From JAWKJY01 sp041393535 (lineage in GTDB: Bacteria; Actinomycetota; Thermoleophilia; Gaiellales; Gaiellaceae): a stretch of DNA of 64,000 nt. Both the position numbers and the translations under genes were made by a program. The DNA is taken from NCBI GenBank assembly GCA_041393535.1, contig JAWKJY010000005.1:186001-250000 (forward strand). The letters run 5' to 3'. Shown here one piece after another: positions 1 to 7,896 of this stretch (within the stretch, counting starts at the first letter, position 1; every line of letters begins with the position of its first letter). A model generated the notes under the pieces. It did not search any database. It was not told the DNA's origin and saw only the letters and a program-made list of their open reading frames with translations.

Positions 1-453
1 CTGCTCGATCATCCGCCGTGCGGCGTGCTTGGTGCAGAGGAACATGCCCTTGAGGTTGACGTCGAGGACGGCGTCCCACTTCTCCTCGTCCATCTCCGTC
101 ACGAGCTGCATCAGGTAGCCGATGCCCGCGTTGTTGACGAGGACGTCGACGCCCCCGAACGCCTCGACCGCCTGCGCGACGAGGTTCTGCACCTGGCCCT
201 CGCTGCGGACGTCGCAGGCGACGGTGATCGCCTCGGCGCCCGTCGCGCGGACCTCGGCCGCGACCTCCTCGAGCTCGGCGGTCGTGCCGACCCCGTGCGC
301 CGGGAAGAGCTCGCCCTCGACCTGGCCGAGGTCGGCGAGGACGACCCGGCAGCCCTCCTGGCCGAGCCGCAGCGCCATCGCCTTGCCGAGGCCCCCGTGC
401 CGGCCGGACCCGGTCACGATCGCCACCTTGCCCTCGAGCCCGTACATCCCCAT
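1..453 (-). CDS. SDR-family NAD(P)-dependent oxidoreductase, C-terminus cut off by window edge
   Basis: This is the N-terminal 151 residues of a short-chain dehydrogenase/reductase. The start ATG lies at 453, preceded by a GGGAGGGAG ribosome-binding site. Residues 10-23 form the Rossmann dinucleotide loop (VAIVTGSGRHGGLG), and NNAG lies near residues 107-110, both classical SDR hallmarks. The catalytic YxxxK would lie beyond the window edge, so activity and substrate cannot be judged. FabG-like or sugar/alcohol dehydrogenases are equally possible. The gene is convergent with nothing visible and is separated from the anti-sigma gene by a short gap. Confidence 0.9.
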   Translation of the reverse strand, partial: MGMYGLEGKVAIVTGSGRHGGLGKAMALRLGQEGCRVVLADLGQVEGELFPAHGVGTTAELEEVAAEVRATGAEAITVACDVRSEGQVQNLVAQAVEAFGGVDVLVNNAGIGYLMQLVTEMDEEKWDAVLDVNLKGMFLCTKHAARRMIEQ

Positions 454-531
454 CGCGCTCCCTCCCTCTGCCGTCGGCCCCGTCGGCGGGAAGCGTAGAT
501 GGTCGGGCCGGGCGGCCCGGTCGGCTCGAGC

Positions 532-1212
532 CTAGGCCTGCGTGCCGGCGATCGCGACGCGGAGCAGCCACTTCGACCGCGCCGGCTTCTGGCCCGGCAT
601 CTCCTTCGTCACGACCCAGTCGTCGTAGTCGCTCCACTTGTAGGGCGCGTTGAGCCAGACGTCCTTCGCGGCCCCGCTCGCGTCGACGGTGAAGCGGCCG
701 CACGAGAGGACGACCCTGCGGTCCTTCGTCAGCCAGAGCTCGTAGTACTCGCCCGGCCCGGTCGGCTCGAGGCCCTGCACCTGCCCGAGCAGCGGCCAGT
801 TGCCCGCGTCGTCCTTCGCGAGCACGGCGACCTCCATGCGGCCGTCCGGCGGCCCGTTCGGCGTCGCCGCCAGGGCGACCTCCTCGACCCGCGTGTCGCT
901 GCGGCTGCTGTCGCCGCTCGCGAACCAGCCGACCGCGAAGGCGACGCCCGCGATCGCGGCCGCGATCGCGAGGGCCGCCGTGCGCCGCCGCCGCAGCGCG
1001 ACGACCCGCCCGCCGCCGGCGCCGCCGCGCCGGCGCTCGGGGCGCTCGCGACGGGGGATCCGGCCGACCGCGGCCGTGAGCGTGTCGGGCACCTCCTCGA
1101 CCGGCGCGGGCGCCGACCGGAGCAGCCCGTCAACGGCCCGCAGCGCCTCGACGTCCTCGTCGGAGGCGTCGTCGGGCAGGAGCGAGCGGAGGTCGGGCAG
1201 GTCGGCGCTCAT
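532..1212 (-). CDS. Anti-sigma factor, RskA-like, membrane-anchored
   Basis: A 226-residue protein with an N-terminal cytoplasmic part, one membrane segment around residues 88-108 (AALAIAAAIAGVAFAVGWFA) and an extracytoplasmic C-terminal domain containing GEYYELWL and WLLRVAI, resembling the anti-sigma-K (RskA) C-terminal domain. No zinc-binding HxxxCxxC motif is visible in the N-terminus. Its ATG overlaps the stop codon of the upstream ECF sigma gene by four bases (ATGA), so the two are translationally coupled. The expected role is to hold that sigma factor inactive at the membrane until an envelope or redox signal arrives. The assignment rests on domain resemblance plus context. Confidence 0.8.
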   Translation of the reverse strand: MSADLPDLRSLLPDDASDEDVEALRAVDGLLRSAPAPVEEVPDTLTAAVGRIPRRERPERRRGGAGGGRVVALRRRRTAALAIAAAIAGVAFAVGWFASGDSSRSDTRVEEVALAATPNGPPDGRMEVAVLAKDDAGNWPLLGQVQGLEPTGPGEYYELWLTKDRRVVLSCGRFTVDASGAAKDVWLNAPYKWSDYDDWVVTKEMPGQKPARSKWLLRVAIAGTQA

Positions 1213-1805
1213 CCTCGCACCTCCTCCAGCATGGCAGCCATGCGCGAGAGCGCGGAGCGCGTGCGCGTCTTGACGGTGCCGAGGGGAACGTCGAGCTGCT
1301 CGGAGATCTCGGACTGGGAGAGCCCGCGCCAGTAGGCGAGCTCGAGCACCTCGCGCTCGCGCTCTGGCAGCCGCTCGAGCGCCGCGTGGACGCGCCAGGC
1401 GACCCAGCCCGCCTCGGCCTCCTCGGCGGGCCCGGGCTCGACGGCCATCTCCTCCGTCGGCGGCTCGATCGGGACGTCGAGCCGCTGGCGTGCCCGGTCG
1501 ATGATCGAGTTCCGGGCGACGGTGAAGAGCCACGCGGAGCCGGTGCCCCGGTCGGGCCGGAAGCTCCGCGCGGAGCGCCAGACGGCCGCGAACGTCTCCT
1601 GGGCGGCGTCCTCGGCCCGGCCGTGGTCGCCGAGCAGGCGCTGCGCCAGCCCGAGCACCGGGCGCGCGAACCGGCGGTACAGCTCGTCGAACGCGTCGGC
1701 GTCGCCGCGGGCGACCTGCAGGATCAGCTCCCCGTCGGAGGCCTGCGGGTCGACGCCGAAGGACGCGCGTGTGGGCGACACGGACTCCAAGGCCAACGTA
1801 GCCAT
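1209..1805 (-). CDS. ECF RNA polymerase sigma factor (SigK-like)
   Basis: A 198-residue sigma-70 family protein with region 2 (DAFDELYRRFARPVLGLAQR, then DAAQETFAAVWR) and region 4 (LPEREREVLELAYWRGLSQSEI, then PLGTVKTRTRSAL). Partnership with an RskA-like anti-sigma makes it SigK-like. The start at 1805 is chosen because it gives a normal ECF length; an in-frame extension to 1907 adds 34 residues of unlikely composition. A TATCGA box lies 8 nt before the ATG, so the transcript may be leaderless. It is divergent from the superoxide dismutase gene, which is a reasonable candidate target of redox-responsive control, but that link is inference. Confidence 0.88.
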   Translation of the reverse strand: MATLALESVSPTRASFGVDPQASDGELILQVARGDADAFDELYRRFARPVLGLAQRLLGDHGRAEDAAQETFAAVWRSARSFRPDRGTGSAWLFTVARNSIIDRARQRLDVPIEPPTEEMAVEPGPAEEAEAGWVAWRVHAALERLPEREREVLELAYWRGLSQSEISEQLDVPLGTVKTRTRSALSRMAAMLEEVRG

Positions 1806-1971
1806 ACCGGTTATCGATACGAAACACAAGCCCGGTCGGTTTCCCGCGTGCGCGGCGGGACGGACGGCGCTCCGGGCCACACGCGCGCGAGCGCTCGCGC
1901 GGGTCATCAGGGCGCCCGGGCCAGGGAACGCTACGATCCGCCGTCGAGTGCTCGATCACGAAAGGAGTTCG

Positions 1972-2595
1972 ATGGCCTCCCTGGTCTACAACTTCGAGGA
2001 GATCGCGCCGCGCGAGCTGCGGCCCGAGGTCCTCGAGATGGACGGCATCTCGCGGCAGTCCATCGAGGCGCACTACAAGCTCTACCAGGGCTACGTCAAC
2101 AAGCGGAACGAGATCCTCGCCCGCCTGGCCGACGTCGACCTGTCCGCGGCGAACCAGGTCTACAGCGACGTCCGCGCGCTGAAGGTCGACCTGACGTTCG
2201 CGATCGGCGGGATCAAGAACCACGAGCTCTACTTCGCGCACCTCGGCGGCGGCGGCGGCGATCCGACCGGCGCGATCCGCACGCTGATCGAGCGGGACTT
2301 CGGCAGCGTCGCCGCGTGGCGGGCCGACCTGAAGGCGACCGGCATGGGCGGCCGCGGCTGGGCCTGGACGGCGTACGACTGGGACGAGCAGCGGCTGTTC
2401 AACTACATCGGCGACGCGCAGAACACGTTCCCGGTGTGGAACGCGACGCCGCTCGTGGCGCTCGACGTCTACGAGCACGCGTACTTCCTGGACTACGGCA
2501 CGGACCGGGCCGCGTACATCGACGCGTTCCTGGACAACCTGGACTGGACGGTGGTCAACAGCTGGGTCGCGGGGTACGGCATCCCCACGTCGTAG
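1972..2595 (+). CDS. sodA: Superoxide dismutase, Fe/Mn family
   Basis: A 207-residue enzyme dismutating superoxide to hydrogen peroxide and oxygen in the cytoplasm. The expected metal ligands are all visible: His in EAHYKLYQGY, His in KNHELYF, and Asp and His in DVYEHAYFLDYG. The start ATG has a clear AAAGGAG site eight bases upstream. The first His motif is one residue shorter than the classical HYxKHHxxYV form and lacks the double His, and the second lacks the usual NHxxFW tryptophan. It therefore belongs to a divergent subgroup and the metal preference (Fe or Mn) cannot be read off. It is divergent from the ECF sigma gene. Confidence 0.9.
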   Translation: MASLVYNFEEIAPRELRPEVLEMDGISRQSIEAHYKLYQGYVNKRNEILARLADVDLSAANQVYSDVRALKVDLTFAIGGIKNHELYFAHLGGGGGDPTGAIRTLIERDFGSVAAWRADLKATGMGGRGWAWTAYDWDEQRLFNYIGDAQNTFPVWNATPLVALDVYEHAYFLDYGTDRAAYIDAFLDNLDWTVVNSWVAGYGIPTS

Positions 2596-2614
2596 CGTCG
2601 GCGGGACGGAGGTC

Positions 2615-3250
2615 GTGGAGGAGGGGCTCCTGATCGCGAGCGGGTACGTCCTCGGCTCCATGCCGTGGGGGTACTGGCTGCCGCTCGCCGCGAAGCGAGT
2701 CGACATCCGGAAGCACGGCAGCGGAAACGTCGGCGCGACGAACGTCGCCCGCGCGCTGGGCTTCAAGTGGGGGATCGCGGTCGCCCTCCTCGACATCCTC
2801 AAGGGCCTGGCGGCGGGGCTGCTCGGCCGCTACGTCGGCGACGAGCTGACGGGCGTGCTGGCCGGCACCGCCGCGCTGGTCGGGCACTGGCGCCCGCTCT
2901 TCCTCGGCTGGGCGAAGGGCGGCAAGGTCGTCGCCGTGACCGGCGGCGTCGGCCTGGCCGTGGCCCCGCTCGCCGCCCTCGCCGCCGCGGGCGTCTGGAT
3001 CGTCCTCTTCCTCGCGGTGCGCTACGCGTCGCTCGCGTCGGTCGCGGGCGGGCTCGCGTTCCCGCTGATGGCCGTTGCATTCGGCGCACACTGGGCGCCG
3101 CTCGGGTTCGCGATCGGGGCGGCCGTCGCGATCCTCGTCCTGCATCGGGGGAACATCGTCCGGCTCGTCCGCGGCGAGGAGCGGCGGTTCGAGTTCTCGC
3201 TCGCCGGCAAGCTCCGTCGGCTCGTGGCCGGGCGCGCGGGCGCGGTCTAG
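2615..3250 (+). CDS. plsY: Glycerol-3-phosphate acyltransferase PlsY
   Basis: An integral membrane acyltransferase that transfers the acyl group of acyl-phosphate to glycerol-3-phosphate, the first step of phospholipid synthesis. It has 211 residues and several hydrophobic helices. The diagnostic loops are present: SGYVLGSMPWGYW, GSGNVGATNVAR and GHWRPLFLGWAKGGK (the usual GKGG appears as AKGG). A GTG start at 2615 follows a good GGACGGAGG site. The stop codon overlaps the GTG start of the next gene, so translation of the two is probably coupled. Confidence 0.92.
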   Translation: MEEGLLIASGYVLGSMPWGYWLPLAAKRVDIRKHGSGNVGATNVARALGFKWGIAVALLDILKGLAAGLLGRYVGDELTGVLAGTAALVGHWRPLFLGWAKGGKVVAVTGGVGLAVAPLAALAAAGVWIVLFLAVRYASLASVAGGLAFPLMAVAFGAHWAPLGFAIGAAVAILVLHRGNIVRLVRGEERRFEFSLAGKLRRLVAGRAGAV

Positions 3251-3849
3251 TGGATCAGGCCGAGCTGCTCCTGCGCCTCGTCGCGCTGGGCGTCAACGAC
3301 CTGCGCACGCCGCTCGCGACGCTCGGCGGCTTCGCGCGCACGCTCGCGAGCGCCGACCTGCCGGAGCCGCACGCGAGCTACGCCCGGACGATCGAGGAGA
3401 GCGGCCTCCAGATCGCCTCGATCGTCGAGGAGCTCAACCTGCTCGCGCGGATCGTCGAGGGCCGCTGGCAGCCGCTGCTCGCCGAGGCGTCCTCGCGGGA
3501 GCTGATCGAGGAGGCTGCCGCCCGCTTCGAGCCCGGCCGCGTGCGCGTCACGGGCGACGCCGGAGCCGCCGTCCTCGTCGACCGCCCGCCGACCGTGCGG
3601 GCGCTCACGGCCCTCACGCGGGCGACGATGCGCCACGGCGCGCTCGACGAGGGGATCGAGGTGGTCGTCGCGGGCCCGACGATCGTGCTGGCGCCGGTGG
3701 AGCCGAACGCCCGCCCGGTGCTCGCCGCCGAGGAGTCCCGCGACTTCGGCGCGGGCGCCGCGATCAGGATCGTGCGCGCCCTCGGCGGCGCGACGCGCCT
3801 TGAGGGCGACCGGTTCGAGATCGTCCTCCCGGCGGCCCCGTCCCGCTAG
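3250..3849 (+). CDS. Degenerate histidine-kinase-like protein lacking the phosphoacceptor histidine
   Basis: A 199-residue protein whose N-terminus (LGVNDLRTPLATLGGFARTL) aligns with the HisKA H-box (HxLRTPL), but the phosphorylated His is Asn16. A weak N-box equivalent (LTALTRATMRHG) and G2-like end (GAGAAIRIVRALGG) remain; the conserved DxGxG ATP-binding motif is not recognisable. No transmembrane or sensor domain is present. The GTG start overlaps the plsY stop. This is probably a non-catalytic pseudo-kinase or a regulator built on the dimerisation/ATPase scaffold; its function is unknown. Its 3' end overlaps the convergent glycosylase gene by four bases. Confidence 0.75.
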   Translation: MDQAELLLRLVALGVNDLRTPLATLGGFARTLASADLPEPHASYARTIEESGLQIASIVEELNLLARIVEGRWQPLLAEASSRELIEEAAARFEPGRVRVTGDAGAAVLVDRPPTVRALTALTRATMRHGALDEGIEVVVAGPTIVLAPVEPNARPVLAAEESRDFGAGAAIRIVRALGGATRLEGDRFEIVLPAAPSR

Positions 3850-4673
3850 CGGAGCAGGCGCGAGAGGCGCCGGTCCTTCAGCACGCGCCCGTCCGTCTGG
3901 CAGGTCGGGCAGTAGTAGATCGTGTGCTCCTCGAAGTCGACCTGCGCGATCGGCGTCCCGCAGGCGGGGCACGGCTGGCCGAGCTTGCCATGGATCCGGT
4001 AGGCCCGCGCGTCGTTCGCGCCGGCCTCGCGCAGGGCGATCCCCTCGGTCAGCGCCTCGTCGATCGTGGCCGCCAGGCGCTCGATCCCGTCGGGCCCGAG
4101 CTCGCGCGAGAGCGCGTACGGCGAGAGCCGTGCCCGGTGGAGGATCTCGTTCGCCCAGGCGCGGCCGATGCCCGTGAGCGCGCGCTGGTCGCGGAGCAGG
4201 GAGTGGAGCCGGCGGGAGTCGGCGGCGAGGACGGCGGCGAGGCCCGCCGCGCCCAGGCCGACCGCCTCGGGCCCGAGGTGCGCGAGCTCCGCCTCGATCG
4301 CCTCGGGGCGGTAGAGCCCGACGCGCGCCTGCTTGCGCGTGCCGCGCTCGGTCAGCACGATCGCCACGTCGCCCTCGAGCACGAGCTGGAACGCGGGCGC
4401 CTTCGGGCGCTTCGCCCCCGGCCCCAGCACCTGGAAGCGCCCGCTCGTCATCTGGTGCACGTGGAGGACGAGCTCGCCGTCCCCGGTCGGGAAGAGCAGG
4501 TGCTTGCCGCGCCGCTCGGCCCCGCGCAGGCGCCGGCCCTCGAGGGACGAGAGCGGCGGGTCGAACGTCTTCAGCGTCGCCAGGTGTGCCGGGCCCGCCC
4601 GCTCGACGAGCGCGCCTCGCACGACGGCGTCGAGCTGCCGCCGGGTCGCCTCGACCTCGGGCAGCTCGGGCAC
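3846..4673 (-). CDS. Fpg/Nei-family DNA glycosylase
   Basis: A 275-residue base-excision-repair glycosylase/AP lyase. The GTG start is fixed because the catalytic N-terminus must be Pro-Glu right after the initiator (PELPEVEATRRQL). A catalytic lysine is visible in RRGKHLLF. A C-terminal zinc finger has CPACG and CPTCQ cysteine pairs. The arginine that normally precedes the third zinc cysteine by five residues and contacts the lesion is His here (EEHTIYYC), and the usual HLGMTGR segment is altered to HVHQMTSGRF. The protein therefore belongs to a divergent Fpg-like branch and may not recognise 8-oxoguanine in the standard way. No gene symbol is assigned for that reason. Confidence 0.85.
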   Translation of the reverse strand: MPELPEVEATRRQLDAVVRGALVERAGPAHLATLKTFDPPLSSLEGRRLRGAERRGKHLLFPTGDGELVLHVHQMTSGRFQVLGPGAKRPKAPAFQLVLEGDVAIVLTERGTRKQARVGLYRPEAIEAELAHLGPEAVGLGAAGLAAVLAADSRRLHSLLRDQRALTGIGRAWANEILHRARLSPYALSRELGPDGIERLAATIDEALTEGIALREAGANDARAYRIHGKLGQPCPACGTPIAQVDFEEHTIYYCPTCQTDGRVLKDRRLSRLLR

Positions 4674-4761
4674 GGGTCAGCCCCCGGCCTCGCCGGCCGG
4701 TCGGCGGCGGCGCTCGCTCGCGGCCACGCGCTCCACGAGCGCGAGCGTAGCGCGCGGGCGC

Positions 4762-6498
4762 CTAGTCGTGGTCGCGGTCGCCGGAGGAGTCGTCGCCCGA
4801 CAGGTCGCCCGGGTCGTCGTCGCCGGAGCCCTTCCCGCTGCTCGAGTCGTCGTCCGGGTCGTCGACGCGGTCGTCCTTCCCGCTGCCCGAGCCCTCGTCG
4901 CCGCCTCCCGAGGTCTCGGTCGGCGCCGGCGCCGGCTGCGGCGCGGGCTGCGGCGCCGGCTCCGTCCTGCGCGGCTCGTCGTCGTCGCGGTCGTCCGAGC
5001 CCCTGTCGTCGTCGCGGTCGTCGGAGCCCTTCCGGGAGCCGCTGCCGCTCGACCGCTCCCGGTCGGTCGACGTCTTGCCGCCGCCGCGGGTGCGGCTGCC
5101 GTCGGAGGTCTTGCCGCGGGAGCCGGAGGTGCGCGAGCCGCCGTCGCCGTTGCCGGAGCGCGACGTCCGCGAGCCCGAGCGATCGTCGTCGTCCGAGCCG
5201 GAGCGGTCGCGGGAGCCGGAGCGATCGTCGTCGTCCGAGCCGGAGCGGTCGCGCGTGGAGCCGCGTTCGTCGTCCCCGTCGTCCGACTGCCTGTCGTCGT
5301 CCGAGCCGCGGTCGTCGTCCTCGTCGTCCGAGCCCCTGCGGTCGTCGCCGGACGAGTCGTCGGAGCCGCGGTCGTCGCCCGGCGGCGCGTCCACGACGGG
5401 GATCGAGGCGCCGCCGGCCGGCCCTGCCGGCGGCCCGGGCGGCGTGGCGGGCGGGGCGGCGCCGCTCGTGCTGGACGGGCCCGCCAGGGGCGGGACGGCG
5501 GCGGCCGTGGCGGAGTCGTCGTCGATCGGGCTCGTGGTCGGCCCCTGGCCCTGGCTCGCGTCGGCGTCGCGGGAGCCGGCCGCCAGGGCGGCGCTCGCCT
5601 CGCTGGCCTGCGCGTCGGCGCTCGCCGCCGCGGCGGCCGCGGCCGCCTGGTCGTCCTGCACGCCCGGGATGGCGCTCGCTGCGCTGGCGGCCGGGGTCGG
5701 CGGCGCGTGGTCGACCACGACGGGCGTGACCCCGGCGCCGACCGCGACGGCAACGGCGGTCGCCGAGACGGCGACCTTGCCGGCGACGGGGAGCGCGGCG
5801 ACCTTCGCGACGAGCGGCAGGCTGGAGAGCTTCGCGGCGGTCGCGGCGAGCGCCCCGCCGCCCCCGGCGGTCGCGAGCTGCGCGGCGGCCGAGTCGAACC
5901 CGGGCACGGTGCGCGCGAGCTCGTCGCGCAGGGCCAGCGGCACGGCCCAGACGCCGTGCGCGAGACGCGGGACGCCGCCGAGCTCGGTCTTCAGCTTGCG
6001 CCGGGCGCGGAAGAGGAGCGACTCGACCACCGGGACGCTCACGGTCAGCGCCGAGGCCACCTCGCCGTAGGAGAGCCCGTAGAAGTCGCGCAGGACGATC
6101 GCCTCGCGCTGCCGCTCGGGCAGGTCGCCGATCGCCTCCTTGATGCGGCCCATCTCCGAGCGCCGCTCGGCGACGGACGCCGCGTCGAGGGCGATCGCGC
6201 TGAGGCCCGCGTCCTCCATCGGGACGGGGCGCCGCGCCTTCTGCTCGAGCCGGGCGCGGCACTCGTTGCGCGCGATCTCGGCGAGCCAGGGCCCGGCGTT
6301 GCGGGGGCTCGAGCCCCCGAGGATGCTGCGGTAGGCGGAGAGGAAGGTCTGCTGGGCCGCGTCCTCCGCCTCGTGCGGGTCGCGCAGCAGCAGCCGGCAG
6401 AGGCCGACCACCATCCGGCTGTGCTTCTCGTACAGCTGCGCCACCTGGGCGCCCGCTGCCGCCGCCTGGGCCCCGCTGCTCGTCGTCGCCTCGCTCAT
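4762..6498 (-). CDS. ECF-type sigma factor fused to a membrane segment and a long Asp/Ser/Arg-rich tail
   Basis: A 578-residue protein. Residues 20-90 are sigma region 2 (DPHEAEDAAQQTFLSAYRS) and residues 115-175 are region 4 (LPERQREAIVLRDFYGLSYGEV). Residues about 241-262 are a single hydrophobic segment (VAVSATAVAVAVGAGVTPVVV). The remaining ~310 residues are low complexity: Ala-rich, Pro-rich, then repeats such as DRGSDD and DRSGSDDDD, with two exact 14-residue tandem units. The sigma domain would be cytoplasmic and the tail extracytoplasmic, so the sigma factor may be membrane-tethered until released. No separate anti-sigma gene is adjacent. The neighbouring DUF5666 gene on the same strand shares a similar acidic motif. 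Sigma identity is secure; tail function is unknown. Confidence 0.82.
   Translation of the reverse strand: MSEATTSSGAQAAAAGAQVAQLYEKHSRMVVGLCRLLLRDPHEAEDAAQQTFLSAYRSILGGSSPRNAGPWLAEIARNECRARLEQKARRPVPMEDAGLSAIALDAASVAERRSEMGRIKEAIGDLPERQREAIVLRDFYGLSYGEVASALTVSVPVVESLLFRARRKLKTELGGVPRLAHGVWAVPLALRDELARTVPGFDSAAAQLATAGGGGALAATAAKLSSLPLVAKVAALPVAGKVAVSATAVAVAVGAGVTPVVVDHAPPTPAASAASAIPGVQDDQAAAAAAAASADAQASEASAALAAGSRDADASQGQGPTTSPIDDDSATAAAVPPLAGPSSTSGAAPPATPPGPPAGPAGGASIPVVDAPPGDDRGSDDSSGDDRRGSDDEDDDRGSDDDRQSDDGDDERGSTRDRSGSDDDDRSGSRDRSGSDDDDRSGSRTSRSGNGDGGSRTSGSRGKTSDGSRTRGGGKTSTDRERSSGSGSRKGSDDRDDDRGSDDRDDDEPRRTEPAPQPAPQPAPAPTETSGGGDEGSGSGKDDRVDDPDDDSSSGKGSGDDDPGDLSGDDSSGDRDHD
5177..5253 (-). 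repeat. Tandem repeat encoding acidic Ser/Arg units
   Basis: An exact 35-base direct repeat (5177-5211 and 5219-5253) with a 42-base period lies inside the sigma-factor tail. It encodes two identical 14-residue units of the type DRSGSDDDDRSGSR. The in-frame period preserves the protein. Confidence 0.85.
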
Positions 6499-6596
6499 CG
6501 CCTCGTCGTCCCTCGTCGCTCGCTCCCAGCGTAGGGGTTGCGGGGACCGCGCCGCCCCCCGATCGGCGCCGTCCCCGCTCCCGTCCGCAGGCCGGT

Positions 6597-7694
6597 CTAG
6601 TCGTCCGAGCCGCGGCCGCGGCCGCGGTGGTCGTCGTCGTCGTCGGAGCTGTCCTCGGCGTGGATCCGCACGAGCACGAGCCCGGTCGCGTCCCGGAGGC
6701 ACTTGATCTCGACGAGCTGGCCGACGGCGAAGCCCGCGACCAGGGTCGAGGCGGCCGGGACGGCGCAGGTCGTCGAGCCCACGGCGATCGAGCCGGCGGC
6801 GGTGGCCGACGGCGCCGTCAGGGCGGAGATCGCGCCCTTGACCTCGACCTCGCCCGCGCCGCTGACGTCGTCCTCGGCGTGGATGCGGGTCAGCGTCCAC
6901 TGGGTGCCGTCGGTCGAGCACTTCACCTCGACGGTGCTGCCCACCTGGAACGCGGTCGCGAGCGTCGAGCCGGCCGGGATCACGCAGGTGACGGCGGACG
7001 GCGCCGTGCCGATCGTGATCGAGCCGGCCTCCGTCGCCGTCGGCTGGGTCAGCGCGCTGATCGCGCCCTTGACCTCGAGGCCGTCGTGGCTGCCGCGCCG
7101 ATCGTCGTCGTCCTCGCGGCCGGGGGACAGCGAGTCCTCCTCGTGGATCCGCGTCAGCGTCCAGACGTTGTTCGAGAGGACGCACGTGACCTCGACCAGG
7201 TCGTCCACGGCGAGGCCGGCCGGCAGCGTCGTCCCCATCGGGATGACGCAGACGAGCTGCGAGCTGCCCGAGGTGACCGTGATCGAGCCGTCGGCCGTCG
7301 CGGTCGGGTCCGTCAGGGCGCTGACCGTGCCGCGGCCCTCGGCCTCGAACGCGTCGGCCCGCCGGACGGACTTGCCGATCGGGTCGAGGCTCCTCACGAC
7401 CTTCCCCGAGGGGGAGTTGCTGCACGTCAGGCGCGCCTGCGCGCCCGCGACGGCCCAGTCGGCGATCGTGGCCGCCCCCACGGCGCACGTCAGCGACTTG
7501 CCGTTCCGCTTCTGCACGGTGACGCTCCCGGCCGGCGCTGCGGCGAGCCGGCCCTCGAGCTTGGCGATGCGCTTGCCCTTGCGCTTGCCGTTCGAGCTCT
7601 CGTGGCCGGAGCTCGCGAGCGCGCCCCCGACCAGCGACAGGGACAGCGCGGCCGCCCCGGCCGCGATCCCCACGTTCCTGATCCCTCGCTTCAT
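6597..7694 (-). CDS. Secreted protein with repeated DUF5666-like domains
   Basis: A 365-residue exported protein with an N-terminal signal/anchor segment (residues 5-27, including AAGAAALSLSLVGGALA). Three repeats of ~75 residues follow a first divergent unit. Each contains a VxGxISALTxPTATxxGSI opening, a V(S)TCVIPxGSTL core and an ending LVEVKC...LTRIHxED. This is the pattern of DUF5666, a small beta-barrel family of unknown function. Linkers and the C-terminus are acidic (SSDDDDDHRGRGRG), resembling the tail of the adjacent sigma factor. The start ATG at 7694 has an AGGGGAGAC site. It lies upstream of, and on the same strand as, the tailed sigma gene. Cysteine pairs in each repeat suggest disulfides. 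Confidence 0.75.
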   Translation of the reverse strand: MKRGIRNVGIAAGAAALSLSLVGGALASSGHESSNGKRKGKRIAKLEGRLAAAPAGSVTVQKRNGKSLTCAVGAATIADWAVAGAQARLTCSNSPSGKVVRSLDPIGKSVRRADAFEAEGRGTVSALTDPTATADGSITVTSGSSQLVCVIPMGTTLPAGLAVDDLVEVTCVLSNNVWTLTRIHEEDSLSPGREDDDDRRGSHDGLEVKGAISALTQPTATEAGSITIGTAPSAVTCVIPAGSTLATAFQVGSTVEVKCSTDGTQWTLTRIHAEDDVSGAGEVEVKGAISALTAPSATAAGSIAVGSTTCAVPAASTLVAGFAVGQLVEIKCLRDATGLVLVRIHAEDSSDDDDDHRGRGRGSDD

Positions 7695-7896
7695 GTCTCC
7701 CCTGTCTCCTTCCAGTGCTGCCGGGCGATTGCACTCCGCTAGAGGGCGTCGCCGCGAAAAACTTGCGCGGACATGCGACGTGGGCGCCGTTCTCCCTCGT
7801 CGGAGCGATCGGCCGGCCCGCCGCGGCTCCCGTACGCCCCCTGGATCTTCGGCAGGAGATCTGCGATCCTTCGCCTCCCGACCCCGAAGAGGCGAT

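Noticed and set aside
1209..1907. Longer version of the ECF sigma starting at 1907
   Set aside because: The extra 34 residues have antisense-like composition; the ATG at 1805 gives normal family length.
5177..5253. Possible short tandem repeat array of regulatory type
   Set aside because: Period is 42 bases in frame within a coding repeat tail; protein-level repeat explains it.
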